Shown: positions 1 through 10,796 of the stretch, one piece after another
Layout: each line of letters begins with the position of its first letter
Numbering within the stretch: position 1 is the first letter of the stretch
Assembly: GCA_026936335.1 (NCBI GenBank)
Contig: JAPMXV010000045.1
Span: 1 to 64,000, forward strand
From: Mantamonas sphyraenae
Taxonomy: Eukaryota > CRuMs > Mantamonadidae
Length of the DNA: 64,000 nt
Reading direction: 5' to 3'
Program-made: the position numbers and the translations under genes
The notes under the pieces: generated by a model
What the model was told of the DNA's origin: nothing
Databases searched by the model: none
What the model saw: only the letters and a program-made list of their open reading frames with translations

Positions 1-140
1 CCTAACCCTAACCCTAACCCTAACCCTAACCCTAACCCTAACCCTAACCCTAACCCTAACCCTAACCCTAACCCTAACCCTAACCCTAACCCTAACCCTA
101 ACCCTAACCCTAATCCTAATCCTAACCCTAACCCTAACCC
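1..140. repeat. Telomeric CCCTAA array
   Basis: About 23 tandem copies of the hexamer CCCTAA (TTAGGG on the other strand) open the window. The inner copies begin to decay: two CCTAAT variants occur around 112-122 before the array stops near 140. This marks the left chromosome end and fixes the polarity of the window: low coordinates are telomere-proximal. TTAGGG is the repeat of animals, fungi, choanoflagellates, many amoebozoans and other protists, so it narrows the taxon only weakly. Confidence 0.98.
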
Positions 141-408
141 TATCTCCGTGTCTACCATTGGTGTTGGGTTCCGGTCTATGTCGTGTGAGTTGTGCTCGTG
201 TTAGCTGGCAGGGTGGCTGAGTTGGGTGGTGACATGGGGCAGTGGGCAATGGGTGGGAGTGGAAATGTCGCTGGTGAGTGGCCGTCGTCCTGCAACGCTG
301 TGCAGTCAGCACTGCCCATCCGCCTTCAACCAAAACATCACCAACACCCACAACACCCTCCACCAGTCCAACACAATCCACATACACTCCAGTATCAGCG
401 CCACCACC
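141..408. other. Subtelomeric spacer without a recognisable gene
   Basis: These 268 bases separate the telomere array from the first gene. Short open frames run through them, but none has a recognisable product or a start context better than the ATG at 409. I see no subtelomeric satellite or transposon end. The stretch probably holds the promoter and 5' leader of the gene starting at 409. Confidence 0.5.
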
Positions 409-3400
409 ATGGAGAAAGACTACCCAAGTACTCCGAAGCAACAACACACACCCAACACCTACCCAGCGTGCGTTCTGCCTTCCACTCCGTTTTCTGACTG
501 CCCGCTGCTCCCGCTCCCTTACCTCCTCCATGCCTCTGTCGCTCCTGCACTCCTCCCCTGCTTCTCCACTTCCCAATCACCCCCGCTGCTGCCTTCTCCG
601 CTCTTCTCCGTTCCCTTCTCCTCTGTCACTGCCCTCCCCGTTGCCAGTTTCCCGGTCTGCCAATCGCCACCGTTTTCCCTCTTTACCCGTTCCAGCCTCC
701 CTTCACCCCCGCTTCTGCTCTGACGGCGTCCGTTCCGCCTTCTGCTCACCGGTACCACCCCGCCTTTCCCCTCCCCGTCTCCCCACAGCTACGGGTATAT
801 GGTCCCTCCCATGGCTGCCCAGCCGTTTCCGAACATGCTGCCCGTCTCTGGCGTAAAAAACCCGTACCAGCACCCACAACCACCCATCATCTGGGTCCCT
901 GTCAACACCCATTCCCAGCAACACCACCCATATGCTCATCAGGGCCAACCATACTACGCCTACTCTCCTCCGCCGCCTCCTCAGCCGCGACAAACCGCCC
1001 AGGTGCACTTCGCTCAGCCTCCGTTGCACCCTCCGCCTGCTCAACCCACCACAAACCACAACCGCGTCCCCAAACGCATCAGCCCTGCCTTTGTTGGCAT
1101 CACACGGACCACATCCACCACCACATCGTCGTCATCCTCCCACCAGGCCACACGGCAGGCTGGAGACAGCGATGACGTGGACGCAGACCAGGACACACAC
1201 ACACATGACACCGGCGACGTGGAGGATCTGATGTTCCTGAACTTTGGCCACCATGAACCACGGTCAATGACCAGCAACTCAGAGTGGATGACCAGCTCAT
1301 GGATGGAGGCGTACGAAGAAGACGGCGAGGCAAACGACGCAACCCAGCAGTACGTGGACGACGAGTTGGAAACTCAGGGCCCACTCAGCTTTACAGACAC
1401 TGGTGATGCCATGGATGAGGAGTACATGCCGCAAGACGACAGCGACGACGACACAGACGACATGGAGCAGGAGGACAGGGACGAATGGCAGCCGAGACGC
1501 ACAAGCAGCAGCCGCACACGACGTCGCAGAAGCCACAACAGCCGTCGCACTGATCCACAACCGATGAAAGGCAGCGGACAGCGCAGGCTCAGGGTCACGG
1601 CTGGCAGTGGCACAGAGACAGGAACGTCGAGCACACTGGCAAGGAGGGCCAAGAACGGAGACACCGGCGCACGGAAGAAAGCAGGCGTGGACAAGACCAA
1701 CAAGTTGCCAGATGGTGTTGTGCGCAAAGGGTGGACAGCAGGACACAGCGACGAGCGCAGCTGCAGCAACAAGAAGGAGCACACGGCACTGCTGAACCAC
1801 ATGCACACTCTGGCCAATGAGCATCCCATCGACGACATTCCAGACCTCATGACCCTGCAGGCGCGCGTTGTGGTCTGCCATGGCACCCTGACCACGCTGG
1901 TCCGACAGATTCAGCTCGCTCTGGGCAACATTCCTCTCTCCCAGGGCGACATGACCTTTTGCCTCGCCCTTCTCGGCCGTGACATGGATCAAATGGCGTG
2001 CAGCGCTGTCATCTACCACGCTGGTTTGGCCGTGGGTGTGACAAAGGCTGGGTTGAAGGTGTGCTGGCTGGAGGAGCCACACGATCACGGCGACCCCAAC
2101 TACGCCCTTCTCCACATGCTCATGACCGAGATGGACACGCTCGGCAACAGCCCGCAACCTACCACCTGGAAGGAGCACGAGCAGACCCAGCTCTGGCTGC
2201 AGGAAGCACGACGCCCTGCTGACATCGACTGCGACCCACACTGGACACAATGCGACTACGACCACCACCTCACTACCATCAATGTGGAAGAGTGGCATCC
2301 CGAGTCTGTGCGCAGTGGCTGGGCAAAGTACAGTCCCAGCGACGAGCGTGGTAGCTGCACGGCGCGGGAGTTCCAGACACTGCTGGCACACATGAAGGCA
2401 CGCGCAGCCAAGCACCCTCGCCATCAGCACACAAACGAGCACCATGCACTGCGTGAGCTGATCAACACCGGTAGCCAGCTGTCCCTGGTGCGACACATCA
2501 TCCTGGCGCTGGGCAACGTTGGCGTGCCGCCTGTCGACCTGGCCTTCTTTGTCCGCCTTCTCAGGCCACAACTCACCTACAAACAGGTGAAAAGTGCAGT
2601 CAAGGACACCCTCACTCGCGGTGTTACCTCCCTCTCCCTCAAGATCGCCTGGCTTGACAACCCCCAACCCAGCGACGCCACACTGCACACCCTCCTCCAC
2701 ACCCTCATCGACCGCATCACACCCCACATCACCACCCGACCAACCACCGTCCACGCCGTAAACGCCCTCCGGATCCATAAGCTTGTTCTGCCCAAGCCCA
2801 CAGAGGAAGAGGAGATGATGGTCGTGGAGGATGGACTGCCAGATGGCGTTGTGTGCAGTGGCTGGACAAACTGGCGCAAGAGCGAGCGCAGCCACAGCAA
2901 CAAGAAGGAGCACACGGCACTGCTGAACCACATGCACACCCTGGCCAATGAGCATCCCATCGACGACATTCCAGACCTCATGACCCTGCAGGCGCGTGTT
3001 GTGGTCTGCCATGGCACCACGACCACGCTGATCCGACAGATTCAGCTCGCTCTGGGCAACATTCCCCTCTCCCAGGGCGACATGGCCTTCTTTCTCACCC
3101 TTCTCGGCCGAGACATGGATCAAAATGCGTGCTTCCTTGCCATCAAAGACGCTGGTCTGGCCATGGGTGTGACAAAGGCTGGGTTGAAGGTGTGCTGGCT
3201 GGAGGAGCCACACGACCACGGCGACCCCAACTACGCCCTTCTCCACATGCTCATGACCGAGATGGACACGCTCGGCAACAGCCCGCAACCTACCACCTGG
3301 AAGGAGCACGAGCAGACCCAGCTCTGGCTGCAGGAAGCACGACGCCCTGCTGACATCGACTGCGACCCACACTGGACACAATGCGACTACGACCACCACC

Positions 3401-3984
3401 TCACTACCATCAATGTGGAAGAGTGGCACCCTGTGTCTGTGCGCAGTGGCTGGAGCAAGACCGCAGACGAGCGTGGCAGCTGCTCGGCACGGGAGTTCCA
3501 GACGCTGCTGGCACACATGAAGGCACGCGCAGCCAAGCACCCTCGAAACCAGCACACACACGAGCACCAGGCACTGCGTGAGTTGATCATCAACGGCAGC
3601 CTGCTGTCCCTGCTGCGACACATCATCCTGGCGCTGGGCAACGTTGGCGTGCCGCCTGTCGACCTGGCCTTCTTTGTCCGCCTCCTCCGGCCACATCTCA
3701 CTTACAGGCAGGTGCAAGGTGCCATCAGCCACACCCTCACCCGCGGCGTCACCTCCCTCTCCCTCAAGATCGCCTGGCTCGACAAACCCGAACCCAGCGA
3801 CGCCACACTGCACACCCTCCTCCACACCCTCATCGACCGCATCACACCCCACATCACCACCCGTCCCACCACCTATACACTCGTCGACGCCTACCCCATC
3901 CCCTCCTTCACCCTCCCCAAGCGCAAAGACCCTTCCTCCTCCTCCTCCTCCTCCTCCTCCTCCAAACGCCAACGCGTCGAATGA
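409..3984 (+). CDS. Subtelomeric protein with A-B-A-B internal repeat
   Basis: I do not recognise the family. Proposed exons are 409-467 and 789-3984. The 321-nt intron starts GTGCGT and ends in a long pyrimidine tract plus CACAG; joining gives GCC in phase 2 and links MEKDYPSTPK to YGYMVPP. The product is about 1,084 aa. It has a Pro/Tyr/Gln-rich N-terminus, an acidic stretch near 1160-1470, a basic Ser/Arg stretch near 1500-1560, then four ~185-residue helical-looking modules and a poly-Ser tail ending in KRQRVE, which resembles a nuclear localisation signal. Modules 1 and 3 are nearly identical, as are 2 and 4; all four share an L[VIL]R-x-I-x-LALGN core. It is the first gene next to the telomere. 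If the intron were retained, the next in-frame ATG is at 799. Confidence 0.75.
1702..3890 (+). repeat. ~1.13 kb internal tandem duplication (A-B modules)
   Basis: The segment from about 1702 to 2832 is repeated from about 2833 to 3890 with an offset of about 1,131 bp. The match is nearly exact over long stretches, for example 2071-2290 against 3202-3420, which includes synonymous positions. Within each unit, module A (core RQIQLALGN) and module B (core RHIILALGN) are diverged relatives of one another. The order of events was therefore an old A-to-B duplication followed by a much younger AB-to-ABAB duplication or gene conversion. Confidence 0.9.
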
Positions 3985-4105
3985 ACCACCCTTTCATTCT
4001 CTCTCACCCTCTACTCTCCACCCACCCCATCACCCTGTCGATCCCCTCATCCGGCGGTGTCACCCGCCCCCCCCTCTTCCCGCACACGCCCAACAAAACC
4101 ACCCA

Positions 4106-5419
4106 ATGTCGCAAGGCTGGCCCTATTACCAATACCCGTACGCCCCGCCCACCCCCTCCTCCCTGCCCTCCCCCACTCACCCCCTCAATCCCCCCCACCT
4201 CCCCCCGCCCCGCCCCAGGTACGGCTCGCCGCAGCCACCTCCCCAATACACCCAGCCACACCCATATGCATCCTACTACGAACAGCCACCCCACCCCTAC
4301 CCACCCTACGGCATGCCGTACCCACCACACCCACCACCATACCACCCTCAGCCGCACTACCCGCCTTATCATCACCCGCATGCCCATCCATCCGCCGCAC
4401 CAGGCGGCCCCTACCCTCACCACCAGGATCACATGCCCAACGACGACGCCTTCATCAAAGAGACCCCCGACGGCACCTTTGTCAGTCTGGACGGCCAAAC
4501 CTGGACACCCATGGACGAATTCGTGAGACAGAAACGAAACCCTCCCAATTCCACCGAGTCCCGCCCGTCTCGCAAGCGAGACCGCCCCTTTACCGTGCAC
4601 CGCGACTATGCCCACGGCGTTGAAGACGTTCCCACCACCGATGACGACCGTTCTTCAACAGGCGCCGCCTCCAAGAACTACGACCAGGGAGCCAAAACGC
4701 ACCACAGCCCCTTTCGCCGCCGCCGTCGCCGCCGTGCCCGTTCTCACTCCTCATCATCCGACGACTCGTCCACGTCCTCCTCCAGCTCTTCCCCCAAACC
4801 CACGTCATCACGCCACCACCGACCCACCCGCACATCCCGCCGCAAGCCGCGTGCCTCTTCCTCCAGCCGTCCCTCGCGAACCACAAACCCGTCCACTCGC
4901 CGCCACCGCTCCAAACGACGTACCCAACCTCCCTCCGACTCCGACTCGGATGACTCCACTTCCTCCTCCAGCCCTCCAACCCCTCCCCAAAGCCGCCGCT
5001 CTCCACGCCGCCCTCCACGCCGCCGCACCCCGCGAAACCCCACCTCTACCTCCGCCTCCACATCCACATCCTCCTCCTCCAAATCCAACCCTTCTAAACG
5101 ACGCAACGCACGCTCCCGCCCCACCACGACCGCCAAACCCACCCCACATCCGAAAACTACCACTCCTTCCTCCACTCCCTCCACGTCCACAACCACACTC
5201 CCGCCTAAACGAAAGCACTGGCATCTAACCCTCCCGATCCTGCCCAACGATGACATGGCATGGGCCACCAGCAAGCGCCAGCGTGTGACCGCCTCCTCGT
5301 CCTCCTCCTCTTCTCCTTCCCACCCCTCCCCAGTCTCTCCCACCAAGAAGCGAGTCCAACAACGCCTTGCCCTCTGGACCAAGGGCTACTCGTCTCCTCC
5401 CTCTGCAAACCTTGAGTGA
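4106..5419 (+). CDS. Pro/Tyr-His-rich then Ser/Arg-rich low-complexity protein
   Basis: I do not recognise the family. The start is ATG 4106 (MSQGWPYYQYP). A likely 81-nt intron at 4138-4218 (GTACGC..CCCCAG) is a multiple of three with no stop, so retention adds 27 residues instead of breaking the frame; the spliced product is about 410 aa. After the intron comes a Pro/Tyr/His-rich region (PPPQYTQPHPYASYY), a short ordered-looking segment (DDAFIKETPDGTFVSLDGQ), then a long basic Ser/Arg/Lys/Pro region with several possible nuclear signals, including TSKRQRV near the C-terminus. Both the leader design (short exon 1, phase-2 intron, Y-G after it) and the SKRQRV motif recur in the gene just upstream, so the two probably belong to one subtelomeric family with different middles. 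A nuclear, possibly RNA-associated role is only a guess from composition. Confidence 0.65.
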   Translation: MSQGWPYYQYPYAPPTPSSLPSPTHPLNPPHLPPPRPRYGSPQPPPQYTQPHPYASYYEQPPHPYPPYGMPYPPHPPPYHPQPHYPPYHHPHAHPSAAPGGPYPHHQDHMPNDDAFIKETPDGTFVSLDGQTWTPMDEFVRQKRNPPNSTESRPSRKRDRPFTVHRDYAHGVEDVPTTDDDRSSTGAASKNYDQGAKTHHSPFRRRRRRRARSHSSSSDDSSTSSSSSSPKPTSSRHHRPTRTSRRKPRASSSSRPSRTTNPSTRRHRSKRRTQPPSDSDSDDSTSSSSPPTPPQSRRSPRRPPRRRTPRNPTSTSASTSTSSSSKSNPSKRRNARSRPTTTAKPTPHPKTTTPSSTPSTSTTTLPPKRKHWHLTLPILPNDDMAWATSKRQRVTASSSSSSSPSHPSPVSPTKKRVQQRLALWTKGYSSPPSANLE

Positions 5420-5471
5420 CAAGCATGCGAATGAACCACCGCACCTCCCCGTTTCCCGCCAACCCAACACC

Positions 5472-6764
5472 ATGTCCAACGCATTCCCCCTCACAAACGC
5501 TGTCAGCGTCGACGAGAGCGCCAGCGACATGGACGACTCCACTCTCGCCTCGCTCGTCACCTCTCTTGCAGACAGCTCCACCGTCCACGAGCTCAACTTG
5601 CAAGGAAACGCAATCACCTCGGCCGGCGCAATCGTCCTTTCCGACGCCCTTGCCACCCACCCGTCCCTCACCTGGCTCAATCTCGCTGGCAACCGCATCG
5701 ACGACGACGGTGCAGAAGCCCTCGCCAAGGCTCTGCACACAAACACTGTCCTCCTCTGGCTCAACCTCGCCAACAATCTCCTCCAAGCAAAGGCCGCCAC
5801 CTTTTTCGCCGCCGCGCTTGCCCAAAACTCCACCCTTCACACCCTACACCTCGGCCGCAACTCCCTCGGACCCGACGGTGCGGTTGCCATTGCTGCCGCC
5901 CTCAAGGACAACTCTTCCCTCACCACCGTCTTTCTGCGCGCAAACTCCCTCGGCGACACAGGCGCCGTCGCCATTGCAGACGCCCTCACCCTCAACGCAA
6001 CCGTCGTCCGCGTCAATCTCGCCCAGAACGCCATCTCTGACACGGGTGCAGACTCCATTGCAAAGGCCCTCCAGCTCAACGCCGCCCTCCAGCACATCAG
6101 CCTCGCCGACAACGACATTGCCGACGACGGCGCCGCCTCTATCGGTCAGGCACTGGCCCATAACCACACCTTGCAAAGCCTCGACCTCAGCAACAACTCC
6201 ATCGGCCCCGAGGGTGCCTCGAAGCTCGCCCAGGGTCTTGCCCCAAACTCCACTCTCCAGAGCCTCGACCTGGGCTTCAACAACATCGAACTCCAGGGCG
6301 CAGAGGCCATGGCCGAGCTCATCAAAGAGTCCACCACCATCCAGGACGTCCAGCTGCAAAAGAACAACATCGGCGACGACGGAGCCGCCGCATTGGGCGA
6401 CGCCCTCAAGTCCAGCACCGTCTGCTGGAACCTCTTTGCCTCCCTTGACGATCAAGGCCGCGCCATCCTCAAGCGCAACAAGAAGAATGCCAAGGCCCTC
6501 CTCGCCGCCGCAAAAGAAAACGACCTCGACACCGTCAAGGAGCTGCTCGATTGGGGCGTCCACGTCGACGCCTGGCCCGACATGATCCACACACCCCTCA
6601 TGATTGCCGTCGATCACGAGTATGCCGATCTTTGTGCCCTTCTCCTTGCCCGTGGCGCAAATCCCCACGTTCGGCCCTCCGAGTCCGACGACACAGCCTA
6701 CACCCTCGCCCACAAGCACAACACCACCCATCTGCTCAAGCAACAAGACGACGACAGCATGTAA
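5472..6764 (+). CDS. RNI-type leucine-rich repeat protein with C-terminal ankyrin repeats
   Basis: A single-exon gene of 430 aa starting MSNAFPLTN. Residues ~20-310 hold about ten 28-residue leucine-rich repeats of the ribonuclease-inhibitor type (pattern L-x2-L-x-L-x2-N-x-I/L-x2-x-GA-x2-[LI]A-x-AL-x2-N), as in the LRR parts of NLR and tonicity-type scaffold proteins. The C-terminal ~100 residues read as two ankyrin repeats (ALLAAAKENDLDTVKELLDW, then TPLMIAV..LLLARGANP). No NACHT, kinase, signal peptide or membrane segment is present, so it is probably a cytosolic binding scaffold whose partner cannot be told. It starts only 52 bp after the previous stop on the same strand. The longer open frame upstream of 5472 would overlap that gene and is not used. 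Confidence 0.85.
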   Translation: MSNAFPLTNAVSVDESASDMDDSTLASLVTSLADSSTVHELNLQGNAITSAGAIVLSDALATHPSLTWLNLAGNRIDDDGAEALAKALHTNTVLLWLNLANNLLQAKAATFFAAALAQNSTLHTLHLGRNSLGPDGAVAIAAALKDNSSLTTVFLRANSLGDTGAVAIADALTLNATVVRVNLAQNAISDTGADSIAKALQLNAALQHISLADNDIADDGAASIGQALAHNHTLQSLDLSNNSIGPEGASKLAQGLAPNSTLQSLDLGFNNIELQGAEAMAELIKESTTIQDVQLQKNNIGDDGAAALGDALKSSTVCWNLFASLDDQGRAILKRNKKNAKALLAAAKENDLDTVKELLDWGVHVDAWPDMIHTPLMIAVDHEYADLCALLLARGANPHVRPSESDDTAYTLAHKHNTTHLLKQQDDDSM

Positions 6765-6793
6765 TCAACGCAATTTCTCTTTCACTCCTCCAC

Positions 6794-9700
6794 TCACTGG
6801 TCTTCCAAGCTCGCCGCAAGCACCGCCGCAAGCATCGCCTCCTCTTCCTCCGCCGTCGAGATATGGATCCCTGTCTCCTTCGGCCGCGCATCAATCACAA
6901 ACTGCGGCAGCTTGCTGCCTCGTTGCACCTCTGCGTCGCACCACAGCAGCGTGTCGCCGTCCTTCAGGAAGAGGTTGGCGTCCGCGCGCGGGCCCCAGCT
7001 CACGTTGCCCATGCTGATCGCAAGGACGCCGTCTCCCTTTGTCAGCGGCTTCTTCGTAAACTTCAGATCCTCCGCCGTCACGCCTGTATCGTGCAGGTGT
7101 TCCACACTCAGCAGCTGCGCAAGTTCCAGCATGTTCATGTTCACCGGCAGCAGCACCTCCTTGCGCGTCGTGTCTAGCTTCCATTCCTGTGGGTGCCACT
7201 GCTGAAGCAGCACGCTCGCGTACTCGTGGTCCACCTTTGGCTCCGGTCCTCCCAGCAGTTCCACGCACACCTTGTGCGAGTCGTGCAGCTGCGGCAGTCC
7301 TTCCACCATCGTTTCGCTGTCCAGCAGGATTCGCCCCGCGTTGTTGTCCACCCGCTCACGCAGCCTCAGATGCAGGCCCGACGTCGGCAAGTCCTCCTTC
7401 CTCAGCACCACAGCCTCCTCCTTCCGCTCCTTGCTTGCGTACTCCTCCGAACCCACAACCTCCGCCAGCTTCTCCCACAGCCGCTCCTTCACAGCCACCA
7501 CCGACTCGTCACGATGCACCACAAACTCAAACAGCTGCTCTGTAAACTCCTTACCCTTCACCTGCACAAACTGCCCGTCCTGACTCAACGCAATCAGCTG
7601 CGCCCCACTGCTGCTCTCCCCGCTGCTCTGCCCGCTCTCGTACACTCCATTCTGCACCTCGACTTCCACCGCCAGCCGCAGTGCCTCCAGATCTTCGGCT
7701 GCCGGACGGTACACGCTCACCTTGAGCGGGTATTGCCCGGGTTTCAGCGGCGTGCCCTTCACAAGAACCACCGTCGTGCCCTCGTACAAGCCACACTCGG
7801 TCAGATTCAAGTCGTCCTGCTTGTACTCCATCGTCAGCAGGCGTCGCTTCACCTTGAACCCATCCACAGGCAGGCCCACGCGTTCCGCAATCGCTGCTTT
7901 CAGCTCTCCCAGCGTACGCGCACGGTCAAACAGGATCGTCTGGTCGTAGCTCGCCTTCTGTTCGTCCTCGTACGGCTCAATCGGCAGGTTGTACTGGATG
8001 TCGATCAGCCGCTCCTCCACCTCCAGGTACTCGGTCAGCTTCGTCGATCCCATCACCCCCTCCTCGTTGTACTCCACAAACACAGTCTGGTCCTCGCCGA
8101 TGCCCAGCATCAGCATTGTCCACGTGCCCTCCACCTCGGCCGGGATCTCTGTCAGCCCCACGTTCTGCAGCGCGTTCCTGTGCGACACCTTTTGCTTCTC
8201 CGCAGGGATGCCTGTTGCTGCCTCGATCTTTTCCTGCAGCTCTGCGTACGTCGTCATGATCGTCACTTGCTCCATCACGGCCTCCTCCAGGAACTTGTGT
8301 GCGTCTGCGGCCACTTCTTCCGCCCCTTCCTCCAGGCCCAGCTGCCGGTCCACGTACTCGTCCGTACGCGTCACCTTCATGTCCGTGTGCATGCGCATCT
8401 CACGCACCTCCTGGAACTCTGGGTTGTACCGAATGATCGCCACAGGGTACGTCGGCAGCTCGACCTCTGCAAACGTCTCTCCCTCCCCGACGGTTTCCAG
8501 CACCAGGTTCATGTGAGGGTACCATCCCAGGCTCTCGATTGCCGTCTCCCCCATGTCTGCGTACGCACGCGTCGCCACCCGCTGTCTCTTGTCCCACCCG
8601 CGCAGTCGCGCTCGCTCCGCACCCATTTCCAATCCCAGCTGCTTCAGCACTTCTGGCACGGCCTCGTTGTAGCTCAGGTGCTTGTTCACATCCACCTTGC
8701 TCACACGGTATCCGTCTTCGTCCACTGTCTCTGCCGTTGCCTTTGCTTTCGCCTTTTCCGCATCCTTCTCAGCCTTTGATGTGATCTTTGGCGGCGGCGG
8801 CGGAGGAGGAGGCCCTCCCGCTCCCGCTCCCGCTCCACCTCCACCTCCACTCGCTCCCTCCGCCTCCCCTTCTCCCCGTCTCCCCCTTCCCCTCCTTCTC
8901 CCCCTTCTCCCCCTTCTCCCCTTCCCCTCCCCCTTCCTCCCCTCCATCCACCTCCCCTTCCTCCTCCTCGGGCTTCCAGCGAATCACCAGACGCAGACTC
9001 TCCAGCTTCCGGTCTGCATCGGCCTTCTTCTCCAGAAACTTCTCGTTCTCCTCCATGATCGTCGCGTACAGCTCGCTGGGAACCACTTTCTTCCCGTGCT
9101 CCATCACCTCCTCGATATGCTCCTGCCCCGCACCCTGGCGCCTGTACAGAAGCATGTACGCGTTCTGCGTGATGCTCGGCAGTCCTTTCGACACGCCTTC
9201 GTCCCCCGTGTCCGACTTGACCTTCGACTTGCCCGCGTACCATCCGTACTGCGACCCGTACGCCTCGGTGTTCGACGCCGTGTCCTTGGCCGCTGCCTCC
9301 TCCAGCACGCTTGCATCCTCGTTTCCAAACAGCGCCGGGATGATCTCCGAGTTCAGCTTCGTCACATTCTCGTCGTTGAACGAGTACCACTCGCCGTCCT
9401 CGAACGAGCGGATGTACGCAAAGTAGTGGCCCGACCCGGACGAGCCCGTGTGGATCAGCACTGCGTACAGATCGTACATCAGCCCATCCTCGCTGCTCTC
9501 CTCCTTGATGTACGGCGCCATGTCCAGCGCCAGTGGGAACGCAAAGTCGTCCGACAACTTCACCCGGCTCAGCGAGAAAAAGTCAAAGTCGAACCGGTTC
9601 AGCTGAAAGATGATCACAGGCGGCACTGTGGCCACACGCATTCCCTTTTCCGCGTCCGTTTTGCGCCCGCAGTTGCTGCACGCGTACTGGTTGTCCCCGC

Positions 9701-10661
9701 TCAGCATCTCTCCGTAGTTGTACGTTTCCCGCAGCGAGTTTTCCAGGTTGCCCATCCCCTGGATGCGCACTCCGATGTTCAGATACTCCACTTGCATCTC
9801 GCGTCCCTGTCCCCTCCCCCCTGTCAGTCCACAGTCCGTTCTCCACGCCACCATCCTTTCCTTCCCTCGGAATTCCCTCCCACCACGCCTCCTCCCGCCT
9901 CCCACACCGCTCTCCCCTCCGCTCAAACTTACCTGGTGACATTCCTGGCAGTCAATAAAGTCCACCATGTTGCCTCGGAACAGATTGGTGATCGGCTCGT
10001 TCACGCCGGGCCCGCTCAACACCCGGCTCACAAATTCCTCTTGTTCTTCTTCGCTCGACCCACCTTCCTCGCTCGCCTTTGGCGTGTGTTCCTTGGCTTC
10101 TGCGTCCTCACGCTTCGACTCCTTGTCGTGCATGTTGTCAAACGCACTGAACAGAACCTGAGCAAGCTCCTGTACGTCCTGTTGCTCAAACGCCTGCGAA
10201 TCAGTCCACCCAAACGAAAACGTCAGATCCCGAGTTTCCAGCGACCCGTACTCCGAAAACGCCATCCGAGCAAACATCTCCTGCAGCTGCAACGGGATAC
10301 AACGCTCCTTGGCCCCGTGCACGCTGCTCTCGTATCGGAAACGGAACAGCCAGTGCCGAAACTCGGGCGTCATGTACAACGCCTGCAGAAGCGAGTTCAT
10401 GTAGCACGTGGCTCCCTGGTTCAGCAATCCCACGTGGCCCGACGGCCCCTTCCGACGGATAAACGCAATCGACCGCTTCGGCCGGTCGCTCGGATCCGTA
10501 GTAATCTGCACCTTGGCATGTTTCTTCGCCGACCCTCCTTTCTTCTCCTCCCTCTTTTTGATCTTTGGCGCAGGCGCCGGCGGCGGAGGCGGCCCTCCAG
10601 GGCCCTTCTTCGGCCCAGCGGCCTGCGCAGGCGGCGGTGGCGGCGGCGGTGGTGCACTCAT
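6794..10661 (-). CDS. USP47: USP47-like ubiquitin carboxyl-terminal hydrolase
   Basis: Cysteine deubiquitinase (peptidase C19). Proposed exons on the minus strand are 10661-9933, 9797-8952 and 8785-6794, giving 1,188 aa. Intron 1 (135 nt, GTAAGT donor) is frame-neutral and stop-free. Intron 2 (166 nt, GTGGAT..AAAG) lies in a purine-rich tract; its exact borders are uncertain but phase 0 fits on both sides, and it is needed to join the catalytic half to the C-terminal half. The N-terminus is Pro-rich (MSAPPPPPPPP). The Cys box is GLLNQGATCYMNS (Cys86) and the His box GSGHYFAY (His367). The core motif FQLNRFDFDF resembles USP47 more than USP7 or USP40. The C-terminal ~650 residues contain ubiquitin-like folds, as in USP47. 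It converges on the LRR gene with 29 bp between stops. USP40-like is the alternative. Confidence 0.85.
8786..8951 (-). other. Purine-rich putative intron in the USP47-like gene
   Basis: On the coding strand this stretch is mostly GGAG/GGAGGA runs followed by CCTCCTCC and CCGCCG. Translated in one frame it gives an Arg/Gly-rich tail that ends in a stop at 8769; in the other frame it gives an equally low-complexity leader. Removing 166 nt from GTGGAT to AAAG restores one continuous reading frame in phase 0. A real frameshift or an assembly slip in the microsatellite is the other explanation. Confidence 0.5.
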
Positions 10662-10796
10662 CGTTGGTTTCTCCTTGAAGAATGAATGCTTCCTCGACAA
10701 AAAAAAGTCTGTTGGCTGCCCAGCCGCACCCGTCCACCCAACCCCTCCCAAACCCACCACCCCTCCCAAACCCACCCCCAACCCACTCACCTTTAC

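Noticed and set aside
1-140. CRISPR-like array
   Set aside because: The repeat unit is 6 bp without spacers; it is a telomere.
1297-3972. 891-codon minus-strand ORF opposite the first subtelomeric gene
   Set aside because: It is an antisense shadow produced by GC-biased codons; its composition is Gly/Val-rich without domains, while the plus strand has the repeat modules and splice structure.
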